64,000 nt of DNA from Paucilactobacillus suebicus DSM 5007 = KCTC 3549 (GTDB lineage: Bacteria; Bacillota; Bacilli; Lactobacillales; Lactobacillaceae), in assembly GCF_001434475.1 (NCBI RefSeq), contig NZ_AZGF01000007.1, positions 1 to 64,000 on the forward strand, in the 5' to 3' direction. Positions 57,517 through 64,000 of this stretch are shown piece after piece. Below the pieces are notes generated by a model. It did no database searches and had not been told where the DNA came from. It saw only the letters and a list, made by a program, of their open reading frames with translations. Position 1 is the first letter of the stretch. The number at the start of each line of letters is the position of its first letter. The position numbers and the translations under genes were made by a program.

Positions 57517-57544
57517 AGTATACACTCCCAACAACTAAATGCAA
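57517..57544 (-). promoter_or_regulatory. Promoter of the pdh operon
   Basis: -35 TTGCAT (57539-57544), 16 bp spacer, -10 TATACT (57517-57522). The predicted start near 57510 gives a leader of roughly 60 nt. Confidence 0.65.
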
Positions 57545-57706
57545 GCAGTTTCATGCTCATATTTATGTATTTCGTATTAGAAGTTATTGCTAATAAACAG
57601 TAAGTTATTTCACAAACTACTCAATTTCTCATTATTCTCAACTCGCTAATTTTATGCTAGACTTAAACAAGTTGTTTTATGGAAATTATTGATGGAGATG
57701 AACGCG

Positions 57707-58273
57707 TTGATTTTAATGAAAGATATCGTCCGGGATGGCGACCCTGTTTTAAGAAAACAAGCTGCCAAGGTTACTTTTCCGCTAAGTGAAGAGGATAAAA
57801 AATTGGCTGCCGATATGATGGAATACTTAGTAGTCAGTCAAACCCCCGAACTTTGCGAAAAGTACAAATTACGTGCCGGTGTTGGACTGGCAGCCCCCCA
57901 AGTTGGCGTGTCCGAGCAAATGGCAGCTGTTTTAGTTCCATCTGAAGATGACGAAGATGACTCAAAACCGGTATTTAAAGACGTCATTATTAACCCTGTG
58001 ATTGTTAGCGAATCTGTTCAACCCGGCGCATTAACGGAAGGTGAAGGCTGTTTATCAGTTGACGAAGACGTGGCAGGATATGTCCCTCGACATGACCGAA
58101 TTACATTGACGTATCAGGACGTCGATGGCCAAGATCATAAAATTCGCTTAAAGCATTACCCTGCTATTGTCTGCCAACACGAAATTGATCACCTACATGG
58201 AACATTGTTTTACGATCACATCAATAAGGACAACCCATTTAAAGCGCCTGAAGATACTGTAATGCTAAGCTAA
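57707..58273 (+). CDS. def: Peptide deformylase
   Basis: 188 residues. The three deformylase motifs are intact: [16 protein letters not shown] (metal Cys) and QHEIDHLHG (two metal His and catalytic Glu). It removes formyl groups from new proteins. It is the longer Gram-positive (type 2) form. I use TTG at 57707, 9 nt after GGAG, giving an [10 protein letters not shown] start; ATGs at 57692, 57698 and 57716 are alternatives. Confidence 0.95.
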   Translation: MILMKDIVRDGDPVLRKQAAKVTFPLSEEDKKLAADMMEYLVVSQTPELCEKYKLRAGVGLAAPQVGVSEQMAAVLVPSEDDEDDSKPVFKDVIINPVIVSESVQPGALTEGEGCLSVDEDVAGYVPRHDRITLTYQDVDGQDHKIRLKHYPAIVCQHEIDHLHGTLFYDHINKDNPFKAPEDTVMLS

Positions 58274-58320
58274 TAAAAAAGGATCAAAATATTCTTTGCA
58301 GAATATTTGATCTTTTTTTT
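58274..58320 (+). terminator. Terminator of def
   Basis: GATCAAAATATTC pairs with GAATATTTGATC around a 6 nt loop, with eight Ts after it; also suitable for the convergent gene. Confidence 0.92.
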
Positions 58321-58359
58321 ACAGTTATTTATGTGAATTAAATAACAATTTGAAAATTT

Positions 58360-58848
58360 CTAACCCAATTTCTTCAAATCATAAATATATTGATATGTGG
58401 CTTCGTTAATGATATAAGCGACATCCAAGTGTAGTTTGTCACTGTAAATCCAGGCGTCAGTGACTAAAAACGCCTGATTTGCATCTTTATAACACTTTAT
58501 TTCTTGTTTATCACCGTATTCTTTTAATTTTCCATTCAGTAATTGTCTAATTTGATTAAGAAGAATGCCATTACTGTTTTTACTAATATCAAATTGATAT
58601 TCAAATGCCATCACACCTTTTCCCCACACGTCAGCCACAGTTTCAGACTGTTTAAATTTCATTTCGGGTCCCGTCAATATCTGGCTCTCCACAAGCACAG
58701 GAAGACACGCTACCATTGCCTTATCAGTCATCTGCTCAGCATCATTTCTAACAATTATTGTGGCATGTTTAGCGATTTCTCGTCTAATAATTTGATAAAC
58801 TAAAATCGCAACGATTACGGCTAGAATAACGATAATTGTAAATAGCAT
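58360..58848 (-). CDS. Membrane-anchored protein of unknown function
   Basis: 162 residues. One N-terminal helix (about 1-21) followed by a basic region and a globular domain without recognised motifs (DAEQMTDKAMVACLPVL, VMAFEYQFDI). Presumably anchored with the domain cytoplasmic, by the positive-inside rule. The ATG at 58848 has GAGGTG 6 nt upstream; GTG at 58857 is less likely. Confidence 0.65.
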   Translation of the reverse strand: MLFTIIVILAVIVAILVYQIIRREIAKHATIIVRNDAEQMTDKAMVACLPVLVESQILTGPEMKFKQSETVADVWGKGVMAFEYQFDISKNSNGILLNQIRQLLNGKLKEYGDKQEIKCYKDANQAFLVTDAWIYSDKLHLDVAYIINEATYQYIYDLKKLG

Positions 58849-58926
58849 CCTCAACACCTCGCCTTTTTAAATAAGCATACCATTGTCATCTTTTGAATGA
58901 AAATAAAATGTGAATGATAGATATAA

Positions 58927-58955
58927 TTTCATAGATCGGCCTGATGTGATAGAAT
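58927..58955 (+). promoter_or_regulatory. Promoter of rpoY
   Basis: -35 TTTCAT (58927-58932), 17 bp spacer, -10 TAGAAT (58950-58955). Confidence 0.5.
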
Positions 58956-59000
58956 TAAGGTTATCAACTAAACAACTACTAGTAAGGAGTCGTTAATCTT

Positions 59001-59213
59001 ATGATTTATAAAGTCTACTATCAAGATACAAAAGTACGTAACCCAAAGAGAGAAAACACTCATTCACTTTTTTTGGATGAACAAACTCTTTCTGCTGCGA
59101 GAGAGACTGCTGAAAAAAATACAGACATCAATGTTGAGTACATTGAAGAGTTATCTGAAGAAGCGCTAAACTATGAGAAGCAAAATCCAGATTTCAAGAT
59201 ATCAAAATTTTAG
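59001..59213 (+). CDS. rpoY: RNA polymerase epsilon subunit (DUF1447)
   Basis: 70 residues. The start MIYKVYYQD, the NPKRENTHSLFL stretch and the end YEKQNPDFKI are typical of RpoY, a small auxiliary RNA polymerase subunit of Bacillota. AAGGAG precedes the ATG. In many relatives rpoY is followed by rnjA; here a strong terminator and a lipid kinase gene follow instead. Confidence 0.93.
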   Translation: MIYKVYYQDTKVRNPKRENTHSLFLDEQTLSAARETAEKNTDINVEYIEELSEEALNYEKQNPDFKISKF

Positions 59214-59221
59214 TTTTTAAT

Positions 59222-59264
59222 TGAAAAGCCAGACAGTTTAAGTTTAAACTGTCTGGCTTTTTTT
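59222..59264 (+). terminator. Terminator of rpoY
   Basis: AAAAGCCAGACAGTTTAA pairs with TTTAAACTGTCTGGCTTTT, a near-perfect 17 bp stem, with a T tract. Confidence 0.95.
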
Positions 59265-59295
59265 AACATCAATGTTTTAGATTATATCGATATCA

Positions 59296-59325
59296 TTGGG
59301 AAATCTTTAAAGATTCCTGTATAAT
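59296..59325 (+). promoter_or_regulatory. Promoter of the lipid kinase gene
   Basis: -35 TTGGGA (59296-59301), 18 bp spacer, -10 TATAAT (59320-59325). Confidence 0.5.
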
Positions 59326-59360
59326 ATAATCATCTGTTTTTTGTGGAGGAAATACTGTCC

Positions 59361-60320
59361 ATGCATTTTGCAATTATATTAAATGAATTCGCTGGAAGCG
59401 GCAATGCTCAAAACGTCTGGGAGAAACAAATCAAACCGGAACTTGAGAAAGGGCAAGTTGACTACCAAGTTAAATCAACACAGCACCCTGGCCATGCTGA
59501 ATACTTAGCAGAACAATACATCAAATATTCTACTGATCATGAGCACATAGTCATCCTTGTTATTGGTGGCGATGGAACACTCCATCAGGCACTTAATGGA
59601 TCAATGAAGGCTACTGAAGGCACCAACGAAAAAATACCGTTGGCTTATATACCTGCTGGGTCTGGCAACGATTTCGCGCGTGGTATCAAAATGTCAGCCA
59701 AGCCTTTAATCGCACTAAGACAGGTACTCGATTGTCAAAAACCAAATACCATAGACATTGGTAATTTCTCCGAAAATATCAAAAATGAAACTGGATATTT
59801 CATCAATAATATTGGTATCGGTTTTGACGCAGCAATTGTCAGTCGAACTAATGCATCAGCGCATAAAAAAAGTTTTAATAAGTTTCACGTTGGTTCGTTA
59901 TCCTATATGGCATCGATTATCAGCGTGCTTTACAATCAGGAACCTTTTCAACTCATGGTAAGGATCGGTCAACACAGAGATTTATATCAGAATGCGTTCT
60001 TGGTTACAACATCCAATCATCCTTACTTCGGTGGTGGCGTCAGAATCTTACCTAATGCGAATGTTCATAGTGGTGAGTTGGAGCTCATAGTAATCGAAAG
60101 AAAAAATTGGCTCATTCTTCTTTGGCTAGGAATCCTTTTACTTTTTAAAAGACATCTTAGGTCTCACTGGGTTCATTATTACAAGGCTAAAGAAATTCAG
60201 GTGACCACCACATCTTTAGAATTTGGTCAAATTGATGGAGAAGAGCTTGGTAATCGTTTCTATGATCTTCAGATGAAAATATCTAAGTATCCTTTTTGGA
60301 TTGATACTTCCATAAAATAA
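59361..60320 (+). CDS. Diacylglycerol kinase family lipid kinase
   Basis: 319 residues of the YegS/BmrU/DgkB group. The catalytic-domain motif VIGGDGTLHQALNG and AYIPAGSGNDFARG are complete, and a C-terminal beta-rich domain ends in FGQIDGEELG. It phosphorylates diacylglycerol or a related lipid using ATP, in lipoteichoic acid lipid recycling or phospholipid turnover. ATG at 59361 follows GGAGGA by 10 nt; a GTG at 59343 precedes the site. Confidence 0.9.
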   Translation: MHFAIILNEFAGSGNAQNVWEKQIKPELEKGQVDYQVKSTQHPGHAEYLAEQYIKYSTDHEHIVILVIGGDGTLHQALNGSMKATEGTNEKIPLAYIPAGSGNDFARGIKMSAKPLIALRQVLDCQKPNTIDIGNFSENIKNETGYFINNIGIGFDAAIVSRTNASAHKKSFNKFHVGSLSYMASIISVLYNQEPFQLMVRIGQHRDLYQNAFLVTTSNHPYFGGGVRILPNANVHSGELELIVIERKNWLILLWLGILLLFKRHLRSHWVHYYKAKEIQVTTTSLEFGQIDGEELGNRFYDLQMKISKYPFWIDTSIK

Positions 60321-60363
60321 AAAACAGCCTCAGTCAGTGTATTCCGACAAAGGTTGTTTTTTT
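60317..60363. terminator. Bidirectional terminator after the lipid kinase
   Basis: AAAACAGCCT pairs with AGGTTGTTTT (including G-T pairs), with inner GTC/GAC pairing and A/T tracts on both sides of convergent genes. Confidence 0.8.
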
Positions 60364-60574
60364 AATCTTCTGACGCCTCCATGGCGTCCAGAATCATCCG
60401 CAGTTGGCTACACTTCTCACGTAAATCGTTCATTGCTTTGCCATACCGCGGTTTTATTGTAATGGTTGCAGTAATTTTCTGCCCATCAGCCTTCTTAGCT
60501 TCTTTGTGACAAAGCCGAGTTAGTTCATTTTGAGCATCAGCTAATTCTTGCTGAATCTCAAATTTGTTACTCAC
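60362..60574 (-). CDS. Small protein of unknown function
   Basis: 70 residues, charged, predicted mostly helical (FEIQQELADAQNELTRLCH, then a short beta-like TITIKP and another helix). No family recognised. GTG at 60574 is the start, 8 nt after GGGGAG; the longer frame to 60619 adds hydrophobic residues without a site. Confidence 0.6.
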   Translation of the reverse strand: MSNKFEIQQELADAQNELTRLCHKEAKKADGQKITATITIKPRYGKAMNDLREKCSQLRMILDAMEASED

Positions 60575-60688
60575 CTCGAACACTCCCCTTAACAAGTAAA
60601 GTATTAAAAGCAAATTCAAATTTGCAATATCGAATATAACACCATTTACGAATAAAGTTAACTAATTAGGCGTTACAAATATATTACA

Positions 60689-60741
60689 CAAAAAAAAGAG
60701 CCACAAACCACTGATATATCAGTAACTTGGTTGACTCTTCT
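60689..60741 (-). terminator. Terminator of the NlpC/P60 gene
   Basis: AGAGTCAACCAA...ACTGATATATCAGT...TTTGTGGCTCT forms a long hairpin with an inner perfect ACTGATATATCAGT stem, ending in a run of eight Ts on the minus strand. Confidence 0.9.
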
Positions 60742-60751
60742 AATCAAATTT

Positions 60752-62092
60752 TTATTTAACAGTACCAGCAAATGATGGTTCAAAATACTTGCTAATTGTT
60801 TGGATTTGAACGTTTTCACCAGTTTTTGGTGCCGCAACATACTGATTATTACCAATATAAATTGCATCATGGTAAGTAGCACCTGAAGAACCCCAGAATA
60901 AAATATCACCTGGTTGGGCACTTGCAACAGAATGCTTAGTAACGTATGCTTCCTGAGCGACAGTGTTGTGTGGCAAACTAATACCATCAGCGTGCAAATA
61001 CACATACTGAACCAAACCTGAACAGTCCATGCCGCTTAACGAACTGCCACCCCACACATATGGAATGCCAGCACTAGCAAGTTTAACAGCTAAACTTACA
61101 ACTGATCCAGATTGTAGATTTGAAGACGTGCTTGCACTTGAGCTACTTTGACTGGTTGCAGTTGCAGAACTAGCGTTAGATGCAGTGGAAGTGCTAGTTG
61201 CCGTTGAAGATGCAGTACTTGAGGCTGCTACAGAACTAGCAGAACTTGTGGAAGCAGCCGCAGCTGTACTACTTTGTGTACTTGTGGAAGCGGTACGGTA
61301 AGTAGCATCTACTCGCGTAATCGTTTGTGCTGAAGTTGATGCGGTGTTTGAAACTGCATTACTGCTTGCGGAAGAAACCGTAGCCGTAGATGTTGAGCTA
61401 CTTGCAGCCACTGTGGATACAGCAGTCGAACTACTACTTGCAGCCACCGTGGATGTTGCCGCACTCGAAACATCACTAGTAGAGGAAACTGAAGAACTAA
61501 CAGCCGAACTAGCAACTTGACTTGTAGATTCAACGTTCGCAGATACCGCACTCGCGGTGCTATCACTAGCAGTAGTCGAAGTTGGTGCAGTAGAAGTTGG
61601 TGCAACGCTAGCTGCAGAAGCAGCATTACCGGTCAACTTCAATTGCTGGCCGACTACCAGTAAATTACTGTTCTTGATGCCGTTAATTGAAACAAGCTTA
61701 TCAACAGAAATGCCAAAACGACTAGCAATTGCTGAAAGTGTATCACCACTTTTAACTGTATAACTGCTAGGTACAGCTGTTGAACTTGACGCAGCAGATG
61801 AGGCCGCACTTGAAGTACCAGGCAAGTTCAATGTTTGACCAGCATAAATTAAATCAACAGTTGAACTGATCTTCTTAACGTTTTGATTGCTAGTTTCTAA
61901 ATCATTAACCGTCACACCATATTTCTGAGAAAGTCCCCAAATGGTATCACCATTCTTAACTTTTACAGTGTCCGCGTGGGCCGTTTGTGCACTAACCGCA
62001 AATAGGCCAAGTGCCCCCACAGTTCCTAATAATGCTCCCTTAACATAATGGTTCGTTTTTTTATTTGAATTACCCAAATGAGAGTCTGACAT
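60752..62092 (-). CDS. Secreted LysM and NlpC/P60 cell-wall hydrolase
   Basis: 446 residues. A signal peptide (about 15-41, ending AQTAHA) precedes two LysM domains (about 43-92, [15 protein letters not shown], and about 111-155, [15 protein letters not shown]). A 170-residue Ala/Ser/Thr linker joins a C-terminal NlpC/P60 domain (about 335-446). Its catalytic Cys is in [11 protein letters not shown], His in YHDAIYIG and the third polar residue in QYVAAP. It cuts stem peptides (probably D-Glu-diamino acid) and binds glycan by LysM. ATG at 62092 follows AAGGAG. The linker is compositionally biased, so shadow frames there are spurious. Confidence 0.93.
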   Translation of the reverse strand: MSDSHLGNSNKKTNHYVKGALLGTVGALGLFAVSAQTAHADTVKVKNGDTIWGLSQKYGVTVNDLETSNQNVKKISSTVDLIYAGQTLNLPGTSSAASSAASSSTAVPSSYTVKSGDTLSAIASRFGISVDKLVSINGIKNSNLLVVGQQLKLTGNAASAASVAPTSTAPTSTTASDSTASAVSANVESTSQVASSAVSSSVSSTSDVSSAATSTVAASSSSTAVSTVAASSSTSTATVSSASSNAVSNTASTSAQTITRVDATYRTASTSTQSSTAAAASTSSASSVAASSTASSTATSTSTASNASSATATSQSSSSASTSSNLQSGSVVSLAVKLASAGIPYVWGGSSLSGMDCSGLVQYVYLHADGISLPHNTVAQEAYVTKHSVASAQPGDILFWGSSGATYHDAIYIGNNQYVAAPKTGENVQIQTISKYFEPSFAGTVK

Positions 62093-62172
62093 GCAATTCC
62101 ACTCCTTAAAAAGTCGTTTGTAAAATAAAATTTTAAGCAATAATAATAATCTTAATAATAAAGCAAGGATAA

Positions 62173-62190
62173 CATGATATTTGTATCATG
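62173..62190. repeat. Inverted repeat in the upstream region of the P60 gene
   Basis: CATGATATTTGTATCATG: two perfect 7 bp arms with a 4 nt spacer, 81-98 nt before the ATG. A possible regulator site; no matching family named. Confidence 0.45.
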
Positions 62191-62239
62191 AAAACACTTA
62201 ACCACGTAATACAAGTGAATGTACAAAAACTAAAAAATA

Positions 62240-62258
62240 AAATTGTATAATACAATTT
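62240..62258. repeat. Perfect 19 bp palindrome upstream of the P60 gene
   Basis: AAATTGTATAATACAATTT reads the same on both strands except for the centre base. It lies about 150 nt before the P60 start and 70 nt past the end of the gene at 62327. It may be an operator or a weak hairpin; the 62093-62326 gap otherwise shows no gene. Confidence 0.45.
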
Positions 62259-62326
62259 GCTACCAATGCTATAATTTTAAGTGCATTATAATTTTTGATT
62301 GATTTTTATTACAAGTTTGTTACATA

Positions 62327-62845
62327 TCAATTTTGTGTCATAGTTATGTGTTCTTCATCGTGGACAATTGCAATTGAATTCCTTTTAAGAGTTAAAATAC
62401 TGTGTTGTTGGTTACCAAATTGTTTATAAAATTGATCTTTCGAAACAGTATCTGTTGCACTCGCTTCACCCTTTTTCATTGCGTCCTTTGATGAATAAGT
62501 ACTTGCAATTACCTGTTCTGGAATGCACGTTATTTTGTTGCCATCCCTGGTATACCCACCTGTATATGTTCTTGTCCAGCACTGACTAACTGTGTTTTCT
62601 TCTATTAATTTATATTGATGGTTTGCTTTAAATTGAAATTTTACCGTCACACTTTGATTATTTGGATATTTTTTAACTCCCGACCACTTGCCTTTGGGAT
62701 GAACAACCGTTATTTTGCTTGATTCTTCACTACTACTACTTGATGAATCAAAACGTGAATTCCCATGATTAAATAAGATAACGCTGGCCCCTGCAATAAC
62801 AATTGCAATCACTACGACAATTAAAATGATCCTTTTCTTTTTCAA
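62327..62845 (-). CDS. Membrane-anchored protein with Ser-rich linker, unknown function
   Basis: 172 residues. One N-terminal helix (about 5-24), a Ser/Glu linker (about 33-43), and an extracytoplasmic domain of about 125 residues (VKFQFKANHQYKLIEEN, YTGGYTRDGNKITCIP). The small beta-rich domain resembles lipocalin-like or DUF domains on secreted lactobacillus proteins, without a firm match. TTG at 62845 follows AGGAG by 8-9 nt. Likely at the cell surface, upstream of the P60 hydrolase. Confidence 0.65.
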   Translation of the reverse strand: MKKKRIILIVVVIAIVIAGASVILFNHGNSRFDSSSSSSEESSKITVVHPKGKWSGVKKYPNNQSVTVKFQFKANHQYKLIEENTVSQCWTRTYTGGYTRDGNKITCIPEQVIASTYSSKDAMKKGEASATDTVSKDQFYKQFGNQQHSILTLKRNSIAIVHDEEHITMTQN

Positions 62846-63049
62846 TTAAAAATCTCCTAACAATTATTACTAATATTCATTCTACAGCAAAATTATTCTA
62901 CCGATAAAAAATTTAGCTCTTAAATTAATAATATTTTAGATCCTACTCGTAAATTTATTATCGCTGTCGTATCAACAAATTGATGTATACAAATGAATTA
63001 ATTGCACGTATCAATTAAATGCAATTATAAATATATCTGCTTTTGATAG
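62846..63049. other. AT-rich intergenic DNA, nothing recognised
   Basis: No gene, riboswitch or repeat seen. It holds the promoter of the unknown gene on the minus strand. Confidence 0.4.
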
Positions 63050-63078
63050 TTGACTTTACCTGCAATAGTCCTTAAAGT
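63050..63078 (+). promoter_or_regulatory. Promoter of the T-box-controlled hydratase gene
   Basis: -35 TTGACT (63050-63055), 17 bp spacer, -10 TAAAGT (63073-63078), about 20-25 nt before the first T-box stem. Confidence 0.65.
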
Positions 63079-63099
63079 AAAAGCATATTAAAATTAAAT

Positions 63100-63360
63100 G
63101 AGAAATACGTTGATTAGGTTAGTAGCCTAACGGATTACGCAAAGAGAGCCTTCATTTGAGTGAAAGAAGGACGAGTTCGTTAGTTGAAGATCTCCTATGA
63201 GTGCATCTCTTCATTAAATTGATAAGATGCTGGCCACCCCATTACAGGTGATTGATATTATATATAGATAAAATCAATCTGAGACGTCATCAGAGATGAT
63301 GATGTGAATCAAGGTGGTAACACGTTCAAGACGTCCTTCATAAGGCGTCTTTTTTTGTTT
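63100..63360 (+). promoter_or_regulatory. T-box leader RNA with terminator
   Basis: A complete-looking T-box. Stem I (about 63115-63200) has paired TAGG/CCTA and CTAACG/CGTTAG segments around an AGTA S-turn motif (63121-63124), plus an AGAGAGCC apical arm. The specifier loop reads TTGAAGATCTCC: the standard TTGAA-codon spacing gives GAT (Asp); one base later reads ATC (Ile). The conserved T-box element AAGGTGGTAACACG is at 63311-63324, and the terminator AGACG..CGTCT with T tract at 63328-63357. An uncharged tRNA would stop the terminator forming. The UGGU end pairs best with discriminator A. Confidence 0.85.
63328..63357 (+). terminator. Intrinsic terminator of the T-box leader
   Basis: AGACGTCCTT and AAGGCGTCT pair with a single bulged base, followed by seven Ts; mutually exclusive with the T-box antiterminator. 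Confidence 0.85.
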
Positions 63361-63453
63361 CCATTTAATAATCCCATAAAAAGGAGGATAGATACAAATT
63401 TAGTACATAAGGTCTACATACATAGAAAATCATTTATTGGAGGAATACATATT

Positions 63454-64000
63454 ATGACAAATACCTTAGGAAACTTAACAGAAAAAGAAAACAGATTCGC
63501 TCAAACACTTTTTGACGCACTTCAAAGTCAGCATAAACTCACAGAAAGTAATTACGCTAACAATGTCACGGATGATGATTCGGCTTATCGTGTACAATAC
63601 AAACTCACTCAACTAAAAAACGAAAATGTTGGTGGATATAAAGTCAGCCTTACTAGTAAACAAACACAAGACATGTTTGACGCGGATTCACCTTTATATG
63701 GTGCTGAAGTTGATCACCAATGGTTGAAATCTCCAGCACAATTTCACTTGTCAGATTTAATGGAACCTCTCGTAGAAGTGGAATTGGTATTTACCGCTAC
63801 CGTTGATTTGTCACCAAACGATTCAACCAATGATCTGCTACGCAAGACAACAGTTGCTCCGGCCTTAGAAGTACCGGATGCTCGATTTTTGAATTGGTTT
63901 CCATCACTTTCAAAGCATATGGTAATGGCTGATAATGCGGTAGCTGGCCGTGTTGTATATGGTGAACAAAAAGATACGTCAAATATGAGTGTTGATAGTC
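63454..64000 (+). CDS. 2-keto-4-pentenoate hydratase/FAH-superfamily enzyme, truncated at the window edge
   Basis: The frame is open from ATG 63454 to the end of the window (182 codons visible, C-terminus missing). GGYKVSLTSKQTQDMF, EPLVEVELVF, ALEVPDARFLNWFP and MADNAVAGRVVYG match the MhpD/2-keto-4-pentenoate hydratase fold, with the ExE metal ligands in VEVEL. Relatives hydrate 2-oxo-dienoates or decarboxylate oxo-acids; the physiological substrate in lactobacilli is unclear. GGAGGA lies 9-10 nt before the ATG. A T-box leader controls it, so its expression should follow the charging of one tRNA. Confidence 0.8.
   Translation, partial: MTNTLGNLTEKENRFAQTLFDALQSQHKLTESNYANNVTDDDSAYRVQYKLTQLKNENVGGYKVSLTSKQTQDMFDADSPLYGAEVDHQWLKSPAQFHLSDLMEPLVEVELVFTATVDLSPNDSTNDLLRKTTVAPALEVPDARFLNWFPSLSKHMVMADNAVAGRVVYGEQKDTSNMSVDS

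Noticed and set aside
61309-61626. 105-residue Leu-rich ORF inside the NlpC/P60 gene
   Set aside because: It is another frame of the Ala/Ser/Thr linker, whose biased codons keep all frames open.
61100-61800. Repetitive Ser/Ala coding stretch as a DNA repeat array
   Set aside because: It is a compositionally biased protein linker with irregular units, not a tandem DNA repeat or CRISPR array.
63797-63982. Reverse ORF of 61 codons at the right edge
   Set aside because: It is antisense to the hydratase frame, which is open from 63454 with a good start.

Overview
The window is a 64 kb piece of a low-GC Gram-positive chromosome, almost certainly from the Lactobacillaceae. The evidence is AT-rich DNA, strong AGGAGG-type ribosome binding sites, frequent TTG starts, CcpA (CRE) sites, a T-box leader, and lactobacillus-like gene runs (tuf/tig/clpX/engB, comEA-EB-EC-holA, ylbG-rsmD-coaD-sepM, ftsW-pyc, pdhABCD, def). 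I cannot fix the genus from sequence alone. I see no rRNA, tRNA, CRISPR array, insertion sequence or prophage. Most genes are on the minus strand and are core genome.

Layout: 1-5.4 kb holds an AI-2E-type permease, an AbrB-domain/DUF998-like membrane protein and a large YfhO-family envelope protein. 5.4-7.6 kb holds two tandem VIT/CCC1-type metal transporters divergent from a PerR-type Fur regulator, with PerR-box-like palindromes between them. 7.6-9.1 kb holds an unknown protein with an odd start region and a degenerate EAL-domain protein. 9.1-14.7 kb is redox and fumarate metabolism: NADH oxidase with a consensus CRE, a fumarate-reductase flavoprotein, fumarase and a nucleoid-associated protein. 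14.8-17.9 kb holds a CytX-like transporter, an anchored Ser-rich protein, a nucleoside deoxyribosyltransferase and apt.

17.9-36.3 kb is housekeeping: recJ, an SDR enzyme, rnz, obgE, uvrC, an orphan amino-acid ABC ATPase, a small SPJ_0845-like protein, a MazG-like enzyme, engB, clpX, tig, tuf, a helical unknown, rnjB, dapA and rpsO. 36.4-43.8 kb holds rpsT, holA with the comEA/EB/EC DNA-uptake operon, and the sepM-coaD-rsmD-ylbG operon. 43.8-57.5 kb holds pyc, ftsW, an aquaglyceroporin, typA, an inositol-phosphatase-family protein, a UPF0223 protein and the pyruvate dehydrogenase operon, which has a promoter and a downstream CRE. 57.7-64 kb holds def, rpoY, a lipid kinase, small unknowns, a LysM/NlpC-P60 wall hydrolase, and at the right edge a T-box leader driving a truncated 2-keto-4-pentenoate-hydratase-like gene.

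Taken together, pyruvate carboxylase, fumarase and the fumarate-reductase flavoprotein suggest a reductive oxaloacetate-to-succinate branch (malate dehydrogenase is not in the window). NADH oxidase and pyruvate dehydrogenase, both with CRE sites, are the oxygen- and sugar-dependent arm. The most promising non-routine signals are the T-box in front of a hydratase, the PerR/VIT intergenic region, the overlapping upstream ORF before the unknown gene at 8.1 kb, the degenerate EAL protein, and a 23-bp GC-rich hairpin at 16.1 kb.
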